Source: Micromonospora echinofusca (GTDB taxonomy: Bacteria; Actinomycetota; Actinomycetes; Mycobacteriales; Micromonosporaceae). Taken from it: a stretch of DNA of 64,000 nt. The notes under the pieces were generated by a model. The model ran no database searches. It was not told the origin of the DNA and saw only the letters and a program-made list of their open reading frames with translations. The stretch covers positions 3,860,501 through 3,924,500 of the forward strand of contig NZ_LT607733.1 of NCBI RefSeq assembly GCF_900091445.1, in the 5' to 3' direction. Position numbers and translations under genes: made by a program. Shown one piece after another: positions 35,225-42,879 of this stretch (position 1 is its first letter; every line of letters begins with the position of its first letter).

Positions 35225-36133
35225 TCAGCGCCGGGCGCCGCCCGGTCGGTCCCGGCCGGTCCCGGGAGCCCGGTGACCGATGCGCGGAGCCCGTACCACC
35301 GTGGCGCTGCCCGCACCTGAGCGGAAGTCCCGCGCCGCGCCGGCAACCATCTCGTCGGGGTCGCGGCCGAGCGCCTGCCGGATGTGCGGCGGAACCAGCT
35401 CCGACGTCGCCATCGCCATCCGCACCTGTACCGAACGGTCGTCGACCAGGCGTCGCAGGTCCGCCTCGTCCAGCTCGACGGCGAGCACCAGCGCGACCCG
35501 GACGTCCACCACGGGATCCTGGGCGAGCGCGCTGCGCTGGGCGGTGGTGGTCCGCGGGTTGCGGGCGAGCCCCTTGCGTACGCGCGCGGTGCGATCGGCC
35601 ATCAGCATGGTGATCACGTCGGGGTCGTGGGTGTGGGTGGCGAGTCTCTCCCGCACCTCGGGTGAGACGTCGTCGGCCAGCCGCGCGGCCAGCTCGTGCT
35701 CCAGTTCGCGCGTCTCCGCGAGGAGACCGCGAAGCTCCTTGTCGGGAGCCTCCGCCATCACCCGGCGAATCGACTCGTTGCAGGCCGGGTTACCGGCGAC
35801 CGCCCAGCGGACCCACCGGTCGGCGTCCTTGACGAGCAGCAGGAGGTTGCCGATCGAGGTCGAGGGGTTCCTCGCCACGGCCTCCCGGACATCACGGTCA
35901 CGGTCCCGGGTCAGCGGTCGCAGTGCCTGCGCGGGCGCGTCGGTGCGGCTCGCCACCGCCTTGCGGACCACGGCCGACGGATCGGACGCCAGGTCGATGA
36001 GGGTCATCTGTGGCGTCGCGGGGTCCTGTGCGACGGCGAGTCGCGCGTCGACGCTGCCACCCGCCGCATCGTCCGCGCCGGCACCTGACCCACTGTGACG
36101 GTCGGTTCCGCCGGTGTCCTGCTGTCTGCCCAT
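35225..36133 (-). CDS. Leucine-rich-repeat-variant/HEAT-like repeat protein
   Basis: A 302-residue soluble helical-repeat protein. Repeats of about 24 residues recur (SDPSAVVRKAVASRTDAPAQ, RDRDVREAVARNPSTS, TARVRKGLARNPRTT, DRSVQVRMAMATSELVP), the pattern of LRV repeats. Such scaffolds mediate protein contacts; no catalytic domain is present. The Gly/Ser/Asp-rich start is probably disordered. It begins 36 bp after the stop of the upstream lipase-like gene, so the two may share a transcript. Confidence 0.85.
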   Translation of the reverse strand: MGRQQDTGGTDRHSGSGAGADDAAGGSVDARLAVAQDPATPQMTLIDLASDPSAVVRKAVASRTDAPAQALRPLTRDRDRDVREAVARNPSTSIGNLLLLVKDADRWVRWAVAGNPACNESIRRVMAEAPDKELRGLLAETRELEHELAARLADDVSPEVRERLATHTHDPDVITMLMADRTARVRKGLARNPRTTTAQRSALAQDPVVDVRVALVLAVELDEADLRRLVDDRSVQVRMAMATSELVPPHIRQALGRDPDEMVAGAARDFRSGAGSATVVRAPRIGHRAPGTGRDRPGGARR

Positions 36134-36169
36134 GACGGAATCATGTCACGGGCCGACAGGGTCACCGCG

Positions 36170-38203
36170 TCACGCGCAGGGCTTCCGCCCGCAGACATCG
36201 ATCACCTTGCCGGTGAGCAGGAAGACCGCCTTCTGTCGCTGGGCCGCGGCCTGGGCGCGCGGGAACTCGTGCGAGTCGTCGCCGTACTCCGGCCCGGCCG
36301 GGGCGAGGTTCGTCGGCGGTGGCGCGTACGCCGCGCCGCTGTTCCAGACCACCATCGCCGAGCCGGCGTACGGGTACCTGCGGATCGGCGCGATTCCCCA
36401 GTACGGCCGCACGTCCGGTGACCAGCCGTCGGCGAGCGCGGGGGTGTGCAGGCGGGCGCCGATGGTGCGCGCCTGGACCTCCGCCGCGACCGTGGAGACC
36501 TGCTGGTCGCCGAAGGCCACGTGCATCAGCACCTGGTGCGCCGGGGTGCCCGGCAACGGCCGGTCGGTCATGTGCTGGGCGTACCCGTTGGCCTCCGAGC
36601 GGTCCCACAACATCTGCAACAGCGCGAGGATCAGCTGCTGGTCGGCCTTGTCCGGGTAGTGGCCATCCATGATCGCCTGGAACGGGGTGAAGGCCACGCT
36701 GCGTTGCAGCAGCGTGGAGTAGTTCATTCCCGGCACGCCGAGCACCGACCGGGTCCAGTCCTGGGCGATGGCGGTGAGCGCGCCGCCGTTGATGCCGCCC
36801 TGGCTGTTGCCGTCGTAGTGCAGGCCGCCGGCCACGTCGATCAACGGCCGTCCGGTGGCGTCCCGGAACGCCGGGTGGGCGGCGAACCCGCCCGGGTGGA
36901 TCATCGTCCGGCCCAGGAAGAGGAAGTTCAGGTAGCTCTGCTGCAACCGGTCGACCACCGCGGGGAAGGCACTGAGGTCGGTGAAGGCGCCGGCCACGTA
37001 GGGGACGTCGGCGGCGGCCATGCCGATCCAGCTGGTCGCGCAGAAGGTGAAGTCGTACGTGTGCGACATCGTCCTGACGTTGCCGGCGTTGATCTCTGTC
37101 GGCCTGCCGAGCAGGCCGTGGCCGTAGAGCGAGAGGTGCGCCGGCCTCGCGGCGGAGGCGCTACGCGGGATGTTGCAGACGAAGTCCGCCGCCACCGTCG
37201 TGCCGGACGGTGTGGGAAGGGCGTTCGGCGTCGGTGGCGTCCCACCGCCGCCGGCCGGCCCGTAGTGCAGCCGGGAGCCGGGCCCGCCGTCGCCGCTCAG
37301 GTAGGACGGTACGCCGATGGTGCCGGTCACCTGCCGGGCGATCAGCGGCTCCTGCTCCGGCGGGTAGTCGGTGACCTGGGTGACGGTGAACGACGGTGCG
37401 GCGCGGCGCAGGGAGGCGAACGCGCCGTCGCGGATCGCCAGCGTCCGCCCGGTCAGACCGTGTCGGCTGGCCACGGTGAAGTCCCAGGCCAGGTAGAGGC
37501 TGTGCCGCTTGACGCCGGCCCGGCCCAGGTCGGCGAGGATCCGCTTCATCTGCGGTGCGCGACGGTCCCGGCGGTCGAGGCCGGCGCCGGTCACGTACGC
37601 CGTGAATCCCTTCGGTGCCGGGATCAGCGCACCGGTGCCGTCGCGCAGGCCGCGCAGGCCGACGACGTAGCGGGTGCCCTCGGTCAGCGCCACCGCCGGC
37701 CGGATGATCAGCACCTGCCGCTGCGGCTGGCCGGCCGCGTGCGCGTCCAGCTCGGCCCAGTACGGCGTACGCCTGCCGGTGCGGGCGTCGAGCAGCACGA
37801 TCGGCGCGTCCGGCGCCAGCGAGCGACCGATGTCGGTGACCGGCGCGATGCCGCTCGCCGCGGCGTCGAGGCCGGGCACCCGCACCAGGATCGGCGAGCC
37901 GGGACTGAACCCGTCCTGCCGGTTCCACTCCGTCGGGTCGATCGGGTTTCCCTGCGCGTTGGCGGGCATGGCGGAGGCCGCGAACCGCACCCGTTTGCCG
38001 GTCGGGCTGCTCCGATCCGGCACGGTGAAGTAGTCGTTCGGGAACGGCAGCAGGCAGGCCGTCGGGTCGATCGGGTCGCAGCCCTGGGGCCCGGCCGGTG
38101 CGGGAGACGCGGGTGGCGCCGCAGCGGCGGCTGCGCCGAGCAGGACGGCTCCTGCGGTCACCAGCACGGACACGGCGAGACGGAGCCGTCTGGGTGTGGT
38201 CAC
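36170..38203 (-). CDS. Secreted lipase-like alpha/beta hydrolase
   Basis: About 677 residues, exported by an N-terminal signal (RRLRLAVSVLVTAGAVLLG). CDPIDPTACLLPFPNDYFT and SPTGKRVRF match the N-terminal domain of large bacterial lipases (Lipase_bact_N/VolA type). GNSQGG is the nucleophile-elbow GxSxG and LYGHGLLG the oxyanion region. I chose GTG 38203 because AAGGAG lies 6 nt upstream; ATG 38209 directly abuts that ribosome-binding site. The substrate is probably a lipid or polyester. Confidence 0.87.
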   Translation of the reverse strand: MTTPRRLRLAVSVLVTAGAVLLGAAAAAAPPASPAPAGPQGCDPIDPTACLLPFPNDYFTVPDRSSPTGKRVRFAASAMPANAQGNPIDPTEWNRQDGFSPGSPILVRVPGLDAAASGIAPVTDIGRSLAPDAPIVLLDARTGRRTPYWAELDAHAAGQPQRQVLIIRPAVALTEGTRYVVGLRGLRDGTGALIPAPKGFTAYVTGAGLDRRDRRAPQMKRILADLGRAGVKRHSLYLAWDFTVASRHGLTGRTLAIRDGAFASLRRAAPSFTVTQVTDYPPEQEPLIARQVTGTIGVPSYLSGDGGPGSRLHYGPAGGGGTPPTPNALPTPSGTTVAADFVCNIPRSASAARPAHLSLYGHGLLGRPTEINAGNVRTMSHTYDFTFCATSWIGMAAADVPYVAGAFTDLSAFPAVVDRLQQSYLNFLFLGRTMIHPGGFAAHPAFRDATGRPLIDVAGGLHYDGNSQGGINGGALTAIAQDWTRSVLGVPGMNYSTLLQRSVAFTPFQAIMDGHYPDKADQQLILALLQMLWDRSEANGYAQHMTDRPLPGTPAHQVLMHVAFGDQQVSTVAAEVQARTIGARLHTPALADGWSPDVRPYWGIAPIRRYPYAGSAMVVWNSGAAYAPPPTNLAPAGPEYGDDSHEFPRAQAAAQRQKAVFLLTGKVIDVCGRKPCA

Positions 38204-38325
38204 GCGCATCTCCTTCGACACCGGAGCGTGGTCCGATGCGGGGGCCGACGATGGTGGGTGGAGCGTGCTGTCCTTCCTACGCTCGTGAATGAATCTCGGC
38301 AAGAGGGTCGATACGACTGGCCACC

Positions 38326-38391
38326 GGAACAGCCCTTGGCTACTGACGCCCTTCTCCGGACAGGAAGAGCATCGACCAAGGGCTGTTTCCG
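38326..38391. repeat. Inverted repeat with 12-bp arms, possible terminator of the CmcI-like gene
   Basis: AACAGCCCTTGG (38,328-38,339) and CCAAGGGCTGTT (38,376-38,387) are perfect inverted arms around a 36-nt spacer, extendable outward with a one-base bulge. It lies about 85 bp beyond the methyltransferase stop. The long loop is unlike the other terminators here, so it may instead be a structured RNA or the ends of a tiny decayed element. The rest of the 270-bp gap shows nothing. Confidence 0.55.
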
Positions 38392-38475
38392 TTCCCGGTC
38401 ACGATCCCCACAGGGCCCCGGGCGTCAAGGATCAAGTTGGTGGCTGGTGCGATGGCGACTGCGCGTCGGGCATCC

Positions 38476-39156
38476 TCACACTCGCCGCAGATAGCCGCCA
38501 GGGAACCAGGTGAACATCAGTTCCTCCTTCGACCTGTCGACTTCGAAGCGCTGATCGGGCAGGAATTCCTCGAGCGCCTCCCAGGGCCCGTCGCCCGGTT
38601 CCCACGGCCCCGCCTGGACCGGGTGCCCGCTGAGGTTGGTGTCCTGCACGATCAGGTAGCAGCCCGGCGTCACCAGGTCGGCGTACGCCGCGAGTTCCGC
38701 GAGGACGTGCTGCTTGCTGTGGTCGCTGTCGAGGATCACCATGACCCGCTCGACGGCCTGCGCCTTTTCCCGCATCTGGGCGACGACGGCAGGGTCGACG
38801 GACGACCCGGTCATGGTGTCGACCCGGTCGAAGTACGGCGAGTCGACCGCCATTCCTTCGCCGTCGATCCAGCCGCTCGGTCCGGCGAGATGTTCGGGCT
38901 TGACGTCGACCGTGGCGACCCGGCCGTTACCGACGAGTCCGAGCATGGTCGCGTAATAGAGTGCGGACCCACCGTGTCGGGTGCCGGTCTCGATGATCAG
39001 ATCAGGTCGCGTCTCCTGAATGATCTCCTGGATCATCCACATGTCCATCGGATTCTGGTGACACGCCACGCCGAGCCATGTCCGGCGACGCCACACCTTG
39101 CTCTTGTAAAAGGCCCGCTGGAACGTGTCCACGGCCCCAGAAACATCAGCATCCAT
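38476..39156 (-). CDS. CmcI-family SAM-dependent methyltransferase
   Basis: A 226-residue protein of the cephalosporin hydroxylase (CmcI) family, which are class I methyltransferases despite the name. MDMWMIQEIIQETRPDLIIE leads into the SAM-binding IETGTRHGGSALYYA; VMVILDSDHSKQHVLAEL supplies the metal-binding Asp-His found in CmcI and rhamnosyl O-methyltransferases. It is transcribed in the same direction as the peptide genes but is separated by a terminator and a palindrome, so it likely has its own promoter. A tailoring O-methylation is inferred. Confidence 0.87.
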   Translation of the reverse strand: MDADVSGAVDTFQRAFYKSKVWRRRTWLGVACHQNPMDMWMIQEIIQETRPDLIIETGTRHGGSALYYATMLGLVGNGRVATVDVKPEHLAGPSGWIDGEGMAVDSPYFDRVDTMTGSSVDPAVVAQMREKAQAVERVMVILDSDHSKQHVLAELAAYADLVTPGCYLIVQDTNLSGHPVQAGPWEPGDGPWEALEEFLPDQRFEVDRSKEELMFTWFPGGYLRRV

Positions 39157-39310
39157 GGGGGGAAACTATCATGACAAATGCTGGCCGGTGGTCATGCCTC
39201 TGACCCAAAAAAACGCCCGTACGGGGTGACCCCTTTTCTCGAACAAAACGGCCAGGAGACACGCCTGAGAAAGGGTCGGGCACTGCGGCTCGTTCCATAA
39301 CCGTAACCAT

Positions 39311-39339
39311 CGGTCACGGCCGGTTCCGGACCGTGACCG
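39311..39339. promoter_or_regulatory. 9-N11-9 palindrome upstream of the methyltransferase gene
   Basis: CGGTCACGG and CCGTGACCG are perfect 9-bp inverted arms with exactly 11 bp between them, 155 bp upstream of the CmcI-like start. StrR-type activators bind sites of the same 9-11-9 geometry (GTTCGACTG-N11-CAGTCGAAC), and a StrR/ParB-like regulator is encoded in this cluster. The arm sequence differs from the StrR consensus. Use as a hairpin is the alternative. Confidence 0.55.
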
Positions 39340-39406
39340 TCTGATCCCCGCCAATGCCGGCAGGTGCGACACGGGACCCGCCGCCCACGTCACCGACAAG
39401 GCGGAC

Positions 39407-39439
39407 GGAGGCGCCTGAGCGAGGTGCCCAAGCGCCTCC
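39407..39439 (-). terminator. Terminator after the precursor-peptide genes
   Basis: GGAGGCGC pairs with GCGCCTCC, and further pairs follow inside the loop, 8 bp beyond the last peptide stop. Its arm CCCAAGCGCCTCCTG is identical over 15 nt to an arm of the terminator at 60,682-60,719. Confidence 0.7.
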
Positions 39440-39446
39440 TGCCGCC

Positions 39447-39539
39447 TTACTGGCAGGCCATCGGGCCGCCGACGACATCGTCCAGCTCGTCGTCGGCCAT
39501 CTCACGGATGTCGACAGCCTCGAAAGTCACCTCGATCAT
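39447..39539 (-). CDS. Mini precursor peptide A, double-glycine leader with core PMACQ
   Basis: A 30-codon gene: ATG 39539, stop TAA 39449-39447. The leader begins MIEVTFEAVDIREMAD and ends DDELDDVVGG, the acidic helix plus Gly-Gly typical of peptides cleaved by C39 peptidases. Only five residues, PMACQ, follow. GGGGAGGGGG lies 9 nt before the ATG. It is the last cistron before a terminator and follows, in the same direction, an operon with a C39-peptidase exporter. Near-identity with peptide B at DNA and protein level across the leader, against a divergent core, is the signature of a duplicated RiPP precursor. Confidence 0.8.
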   Translation of the reverse strand: MIEVTFEAVDIREMADDELDDVVGGPMACQ

Positions 39540-39718
39540 GTTGGTTCACCCCCTCCCCGCATCATCGGTCACTGCACCCGACCAGATGGTCGGACGAATC
39601 ACATGCAGCGGGCCGCGCCCACCACATCGTCCAGCTCCTCGTCGGCCATCTCACGGATGTCGACAGCCTCGAAAGTAACCTCGGTCATGTTGGTTCACCC
39701 CTTTCCGCATCATCGGTC
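39466..39718 (-). repeat. Tandem duplication carrying the two precursor genes (period 149 bp)
   Basis: Two copies, about 39,466-39,570 and 39,617-39,718, share the untranslated stretch GATGATGCGG, then GGGGTGAACCAACATGA, and the leader-coding sequence with few mismatches and one indel upstream of the starts. Homology stops at the Gly-Gly/Gly-Ala boundary, so cores and spacers differ. Start-to-start distance is 149 bp. Confidence 0.85.
39599..39688 (-). CDS. Mini precursor peptide B, GA-type leader with core ARCM
   Basis: A 29-codon gene: ATG 39688, stop TGA 39601-39599. The leader (MTEVTFEAVDIREMAD then EELDDVVGA) differs from peptide A at only a few residues and ends in Gly-Ala, an accepted C39 cleavage variant. 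The predicted core is ARCM, or AARCM if cleavage follows the Gly. Both peptides place Cys at the penultimate position. AAAGGGG lies 9-10 nt upstream within a leader sequence shared with peptide A. Codon choice is less GC-biased than in neighbouring enzymes. Confidence 0.8.
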   Translation of the reverse strand: MTEVTFEAVDIREMADEELDDVVGAARCM

Positions 39719-39835
39719 CTTGTCCACCCGACGGGTTCGATCCGCAAGCCGTGGCGGCGGACTCAAGTCCACAGGTTCCACACGGATCGACAGCCCTTCC
39801 ATAGCGGGCTGGGGGCCATAGGATACCTCCGTCAT
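39710..39835 (-). CDS. Possible 41-residue ORF upstream of the precursor genes
   Basis: ATG 39835 opens a 41-codon frame beginning MTEVSYGPQPAMEGL, with a start resembling peptide B (MTEV). It has no leader motif and no ribosome-binding site, its third-position G/C is weak, and its stop falls in the repeated upstream sequence of peptide B. It could be a decayed third precursor or chance. It overlaps a better-initiated 18-codon frame. Confidence 0.25.
   Translation of the reverse strand: MTEVSYGPQPAMEGLSIRVEPVDLSPPPRLADRTRRVDKDR
39763..39819 (-). CDS. Possible 18-residue Trp-rich peptide
   Basis: GGAGG stands 6 nt before ATG 39819, which opens MAPSPLWKGCRSVWNLWT and then a stop. Three of 18 residues are Trp. 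It sits between the E2 gene and the precursor peptides and could be a regulatory leader peptide, a third product precursor, or chance. Its ribosome-binding site is better than that of the overlapping 41-codon frame. Confidence 0.35.
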   Translation of the reverse strand: MAPSPLWKGCRSVWNLWT

Positions 39836-39868
39836 GTCCACGGGCGATGTCGCGTTGGTCGCGTTCAA

Positions 39869-39882
39869 CTGACAACTGTCAG
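39869..39882. promoter_or_regulatory. Short palindrome after the E2 gene
   Basis: CTGACA-AC-TGTCAG is a 14-bp palindrome 7 bp beyond the E2 stop and upstream of the peptide genes. It may mark a separate promoter/operator for the precursors or a small processing hairpin. Confidence 0.35.
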
Positions 39883-39889
39883 AGGGCTA

Positions 39890-40963
39890 TCAACCGGCCT
39901 CCAGATCGGCCTTGACCGCGCGCAGGAACGCCACCGCCGACCGACCGTTGACAAAACGATGGTCGTATGCCAAACCCAGGTGGAAATAGTCACTGGTGGT
40001 GACCGAGCCATCATTCTGAAGCACCAACTCGCGCTGCATCGAGGCGAGAGAGACCGCGCATGTGTGTTCCGGGAAGATGAGCGGCTGCGCATGCACGACG
40101 TCCGCGTCCGTATGTATCGTGAGCGCGATGTTCGACCCGGCCAGATCCGCCTCGGCGAATTCCCCGCGCACGGCGGCGCGACGGAACCGCAACAGGTCGG
40201 CGGCGACGTCCCGCAGCGGCCGGGTGTCGGCGTCGGCGACGACCGGCAGGTAGAGGCCCCTCCCGACGTCGATGGTGACACCGACGTGCGCTCCCGGCAG
40301 AACCGTCGCCGCCTGATCGCCCTCCGCTCGCGCGAAGCACAGCGGGAACTCCGCCCGCCGCGCCGCGATCGCCTCGACCACCAGCTCCGGGATGCCGACG
40401 AAGCCGATGGTCGCCGCCTCGGCACGCAGGCGTTGTTTCAGTCGATCGGCGACCACCTTGACGACCGTGTACGCGGCGGGGATCTCGCGGTGCGAGGTGG
40501 ACACCGTACGGGCGACCCGTCGTTGGGCCGCGGACACGGTCACCCGCTCGGCCGTGGCCGGCGGCGCCTGCCCGGCGACCAGCTGTTCGATGTCCGACCG
40601 CGCGATGACCGGCTTGCCGATCGACCGTACGTCCGCCTCCGCCACACCGTGTTCAGCCATCAGCCGCCGGGCCGGCTCGGTGATGGTGATCGGATCCGGA
40701 TCGGAAGCCTGCCGCACCGGCGGCGGGCGGTCGTCCCCGCCGACGGTCGCCACCATCTCCCCGGGGCGGCAGGTCGACGGTGCGGACGTCCGCTGCCACA
40801 GGATGCCGGCGTCGTCCGCGACGAGTTCGTGCGCCGCCTTGGAGGTCTCCACCAGAGCTACCGCGGTGCCCGCCTCGACCGGCGCCCCGTCGCCGACCAG
40901 CCACTCGATCAGCGTGTACTCCTCGTCGGTCGCGTTGAGCCGCGGCAGCCGGATGTCACCCAC
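39890..40963 (-). CDS. 2-oxoacid dehydrogenase E2-like acyltransferase with one lipoyl domain
   Basis: A 357-residue protein. Residues 1-75 form a lipoyl domain with Lys42 in VETSKAAHELV. An E3-binding-like segment (ITEPARRLMAEHGVAEADV) follows, then the catalytic domain ending in YDHRFVNGRSA, where the usual DHRxxDG His is present but the following Asp is Asn. It overlaps E1-beta by 8 bp. With E1-alpha and E1-beta it can turn a 2-oxoacid into an acyl-CoA or possibly acyl-carrier-protein. No E3 is nearby; the housekeeping enzyme could serve. Confidence 0.9.
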   Translation of the reverse strand: MGDIRLPRLNATDEEYTLIEWLVGDGAPVEAGTAVALVETSKAAHELVADDAGILWQRTSAPSTCRPGEMVATVGGDDRPPPVRQASDPDPITITEPARRLMAEHGVAEADVRSIGKPVIARSDIEQLVAGQAPPATAERVTVSAAQRRVARTVSTSHREIPAAYTVVKVVADRLKQRLRAEAATIGFVGIPELVVEAIAARRAEFPLCFARAEGDQAATVLPGAHVGVTIDVGRGLYLPVVADADTRPLRDVAADLLRFRRAAVRGEFAEADLAGSNIALTIHTDADVVHAQPLIFPEHTCAVSLASMQRELVLQNDGSVTTSDYFHLGLAYDHRFVNGRSAVAFLRAVKADLEAG

Positions 40964-41978
40964 CGGCGACCGCCGTCACCACGGCGCGGATGTCGTCCGC
41001 CTGGACCAGCACCGCACGCTCGAGGTGGGGTGCGGCGGGGATCGTGCTCGGCGGCGCGTGGAGCAGCCGGACGGGCTGGGACAGCAGGTCCCACATCTGC
41101 TGGTGGATGGTGTGAGCCACCTCGGCCCCCCACGTGCCGCCGGCCGTCGCGTCCTCGACGACCACCACCCGTCCGGCCCCGGCGACCAGAGCAGCCAGCG
41201 GCGCGGGATCGAACGGATAGAGCCGCGACGGCACCACCGCACGCACCGCGATCTCGTCACTCAGATAGGCACCCCGCATCCCGCCGAGCACCCTGTCGGT
41301 GAGGCCGCCCGGTGCGATGACCACGACGTCGGCCCGGTCGACCCCGCGCACGCCCAACACGGCGAAGTCGCAGGCGCCACCGATCCGCTCGCAGTGGAAC
41401 AGCTCGTCTCCGGCCGCCGCGCCGAACCGTCGACGGCCGTAGAGCACCTTGTCCTCGAAGTACATCGCGGGAGCCCCCGAGTCGAGGATGCGGGCCAGTG
41501 TGGCGTGCGCGTCGTGCACCGGGCTCAGCTCGTGCACGGCGAGGTTGGGCACGCCCACGAAGTGCTTCTGCAGGCTCTGGCTGTGGGTGGGCCCGTATCC
41601 GCGGTTGCCCCCCGTCGGGCACCGGATCACCAGCGGCATCCGCACCGGTTCGCCGTACATCGTGACGGCCTTGCTGGCCAGGTTGACGATCTGGTCGAAG
41701 CACAGGGTGGCGAAGTCGGAGAACATCACCTCGACCACCGCCTCCCGGCCCCGCAGGGCCAGGCCGACCGCGAAGCCCACGATCGCCTGCTCGCTGATCG
41801 GAGTGCTGAGGACCCGTTCGGGATACCCGGTGGACAGCCCGCGGGTGACGCCGAAGGCGCCGCCGTACGGATCGGCCATGTCCTCGCCGATCAGATGGAG
41901 ATCCGGCCTCTCCGCGAGCAGGGTCGCCAGGGCACGGTTGAGGCCCTCCCCGACCCGCTCGGCCCCCGGCTCAGCCAT
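40956..41978 (-). CDS. 2-oxoacid dehydrogenase E1-beta in the biosynthetic operon
   Basis: A 340-residue E1-beta/transketolase-C protein (LIGEDMADPYGGAFGVTRG, STPISEQAIVGFAVG, GPTHSQSLQKHFVGVPN). It overlaps E1-alpha and E2 by 8 bp on each side, so the three subunits are translated together. It is clearly divergent from the E1-beta at 21,055-22,035, not a recent copy. Confidence 0.92.
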   Translation of the reverse strand: MAEPGAERVGEGLNRALATLLAERPDLHLIGEDMADPYGGAFGVTRGLSTGYPERVLSTPISEQAIVGFAVGLALRGREAVVEVMFSDFATLCFDQIVNLASKAVTMYGEPVRMPLVIRCPTGGNRGYGPTHSQSLQKHFVGVPNLAVHELSPVHDAHATLARILDSGAPAMYFEDKVLYGRRRFGAAAGDELFHCERIGGACDFAVLGVRGVDRADVVVIAPGGLTDRVLGGMRGAYLSDEIAVRAVVPSRLYPFDPAPLAALVAGAGRVVVVEDATAGGTWGAEVAHTIHQQMWDLLSQPVRLLHAPPSTIPAAPHLERAVLVQADDIRAVVTAVAGG

Positions 41979-42879
41979 GACCGGCGCCGATCAGCGGTCG
42001 GGCGAGTACCGACTCGACCACGTCGCGGATCTTCCCGGTCGCCGCCGCGTCCAGGCGGTCGACCTGCTCCGGGAATGCCGCGCGGTAGTGCGGGTACCAG
42101 TCACGCCCGGCGAGGGCCTCGAGCTCCGCCGGCGTGCGGGTGTCGTCGCCCTTGCTGTGCGGGCCGAGCCGCACCGTGTCGAACTCGACCACCAACGGAG
42201 ACCCGTCGTGACGTACGGCGGCGACGAGCGGCGCCAGGCTGGCCCGGATGGCGTCGACGTCGATGCCGGTCACCTCGACGTGGCGGATGCCGAAGGCGGC
42301 ACAGCGGTCGGCGACGCTACCGGCCATCTGTGCCGAGGTCGGGGTGGACTGGGCGATCCCGTTGTGTTCGACGACGACGACCATCGGCACCCGCCAGAGC
42401 GCGGCGAGGTTGAGCGCCTCGTACACCACCCCCTCGCCCCAGGTGCCGTCCCCGACGTACACCACGGAGATCGAGTTCGTTCCGGTGCGCCGCATGTCGA
42501 AGGCGGTGCCCACCGCGACCGGCACCAGTTGCCCCTGGATGCCGGTGGACATGAAGCCCGGGCGGCGGATGTGCTGCGAACCGCCCATCCCGCCGCACAA
42601 CGCGCCCTCACGGCCGGCGAGCTCGGCGAGCAGCCCCGCCGGATCGTCGTACCGCGCCAGGAAGTGGCCGTGTCCCCGGTGGTTGCTGAACACCTCGTCG
42701 TCGGGGCACAGCAGGGACTCGACCACGACCGGAACGTACTCCTGGCCGAGGCAGGTGTGGCTGGTGCCCGGGATCAGTCCCCGGCCGAGCAGGTCGAGGA
42801 CCGCGTACTCGAAGCGTCGGATGGACAGCATCGCCCCGAGGGTGGAGTCGGCCAGCGGGCGCAGCCGGCTCTCACGCAT
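41971..42879 (-). CDS. 2-oxoacid dehydrogenase E1-alpha in the biosynthetic operon
   Basis: A 302-residue thiamine-diphosphate subunit: GDGTWGEGVVYEALNLAALW then VVVEHN is the cofactor motif and NHRGHGHFLARYDDPAG precedes it. ATG 42879 overlaps the end of the adenylation gene by 8 bp, which supports that start over longer in-frame ones. It probably supplies an acyl unit for the pathway. Confidence 0.92.
   Translation of the reverse strand: MRESRLRPLADSTLGAMLSIRRFEYAVLDLLGRGLIPGTSHTCLGQEYVPVVVESLLCPDDEVFSNHRGHGHFLARYDDPAGLLAELAGREGALCGGMGGSQHIRRPGFMSTGIQGQLVPVAVGTAFDMRRTGTNSISVVYVGDGTWGEGVVYEALNLAALWRVPMVVVVEHNGIAQSTPTSAQMAGSVADRCAAFGIRHVEVTGIDVDAIRASLAPLVAAVRHDGSPLVVEFDTVRLGPHSKGDDTRTPAELEALAGRDWYPHYRAAFPEQVDRLDAAATGKIRDVVESVLARPLIGAGHG

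Noticed and set aside
39169..39399. 76-codon minus-strand frame between the methyltransferase and peptide genes
   Set aside because: It spans the palindrome and a low-GC region with no motif or ribosome-binding site.
22028..42879. Recent duplication of the two E1-alpha/E1-beta pairs
   Set aside because: Corresponding motifs and lengths differ widely, and only the second pair has an E2, so they are separate acquisitions.
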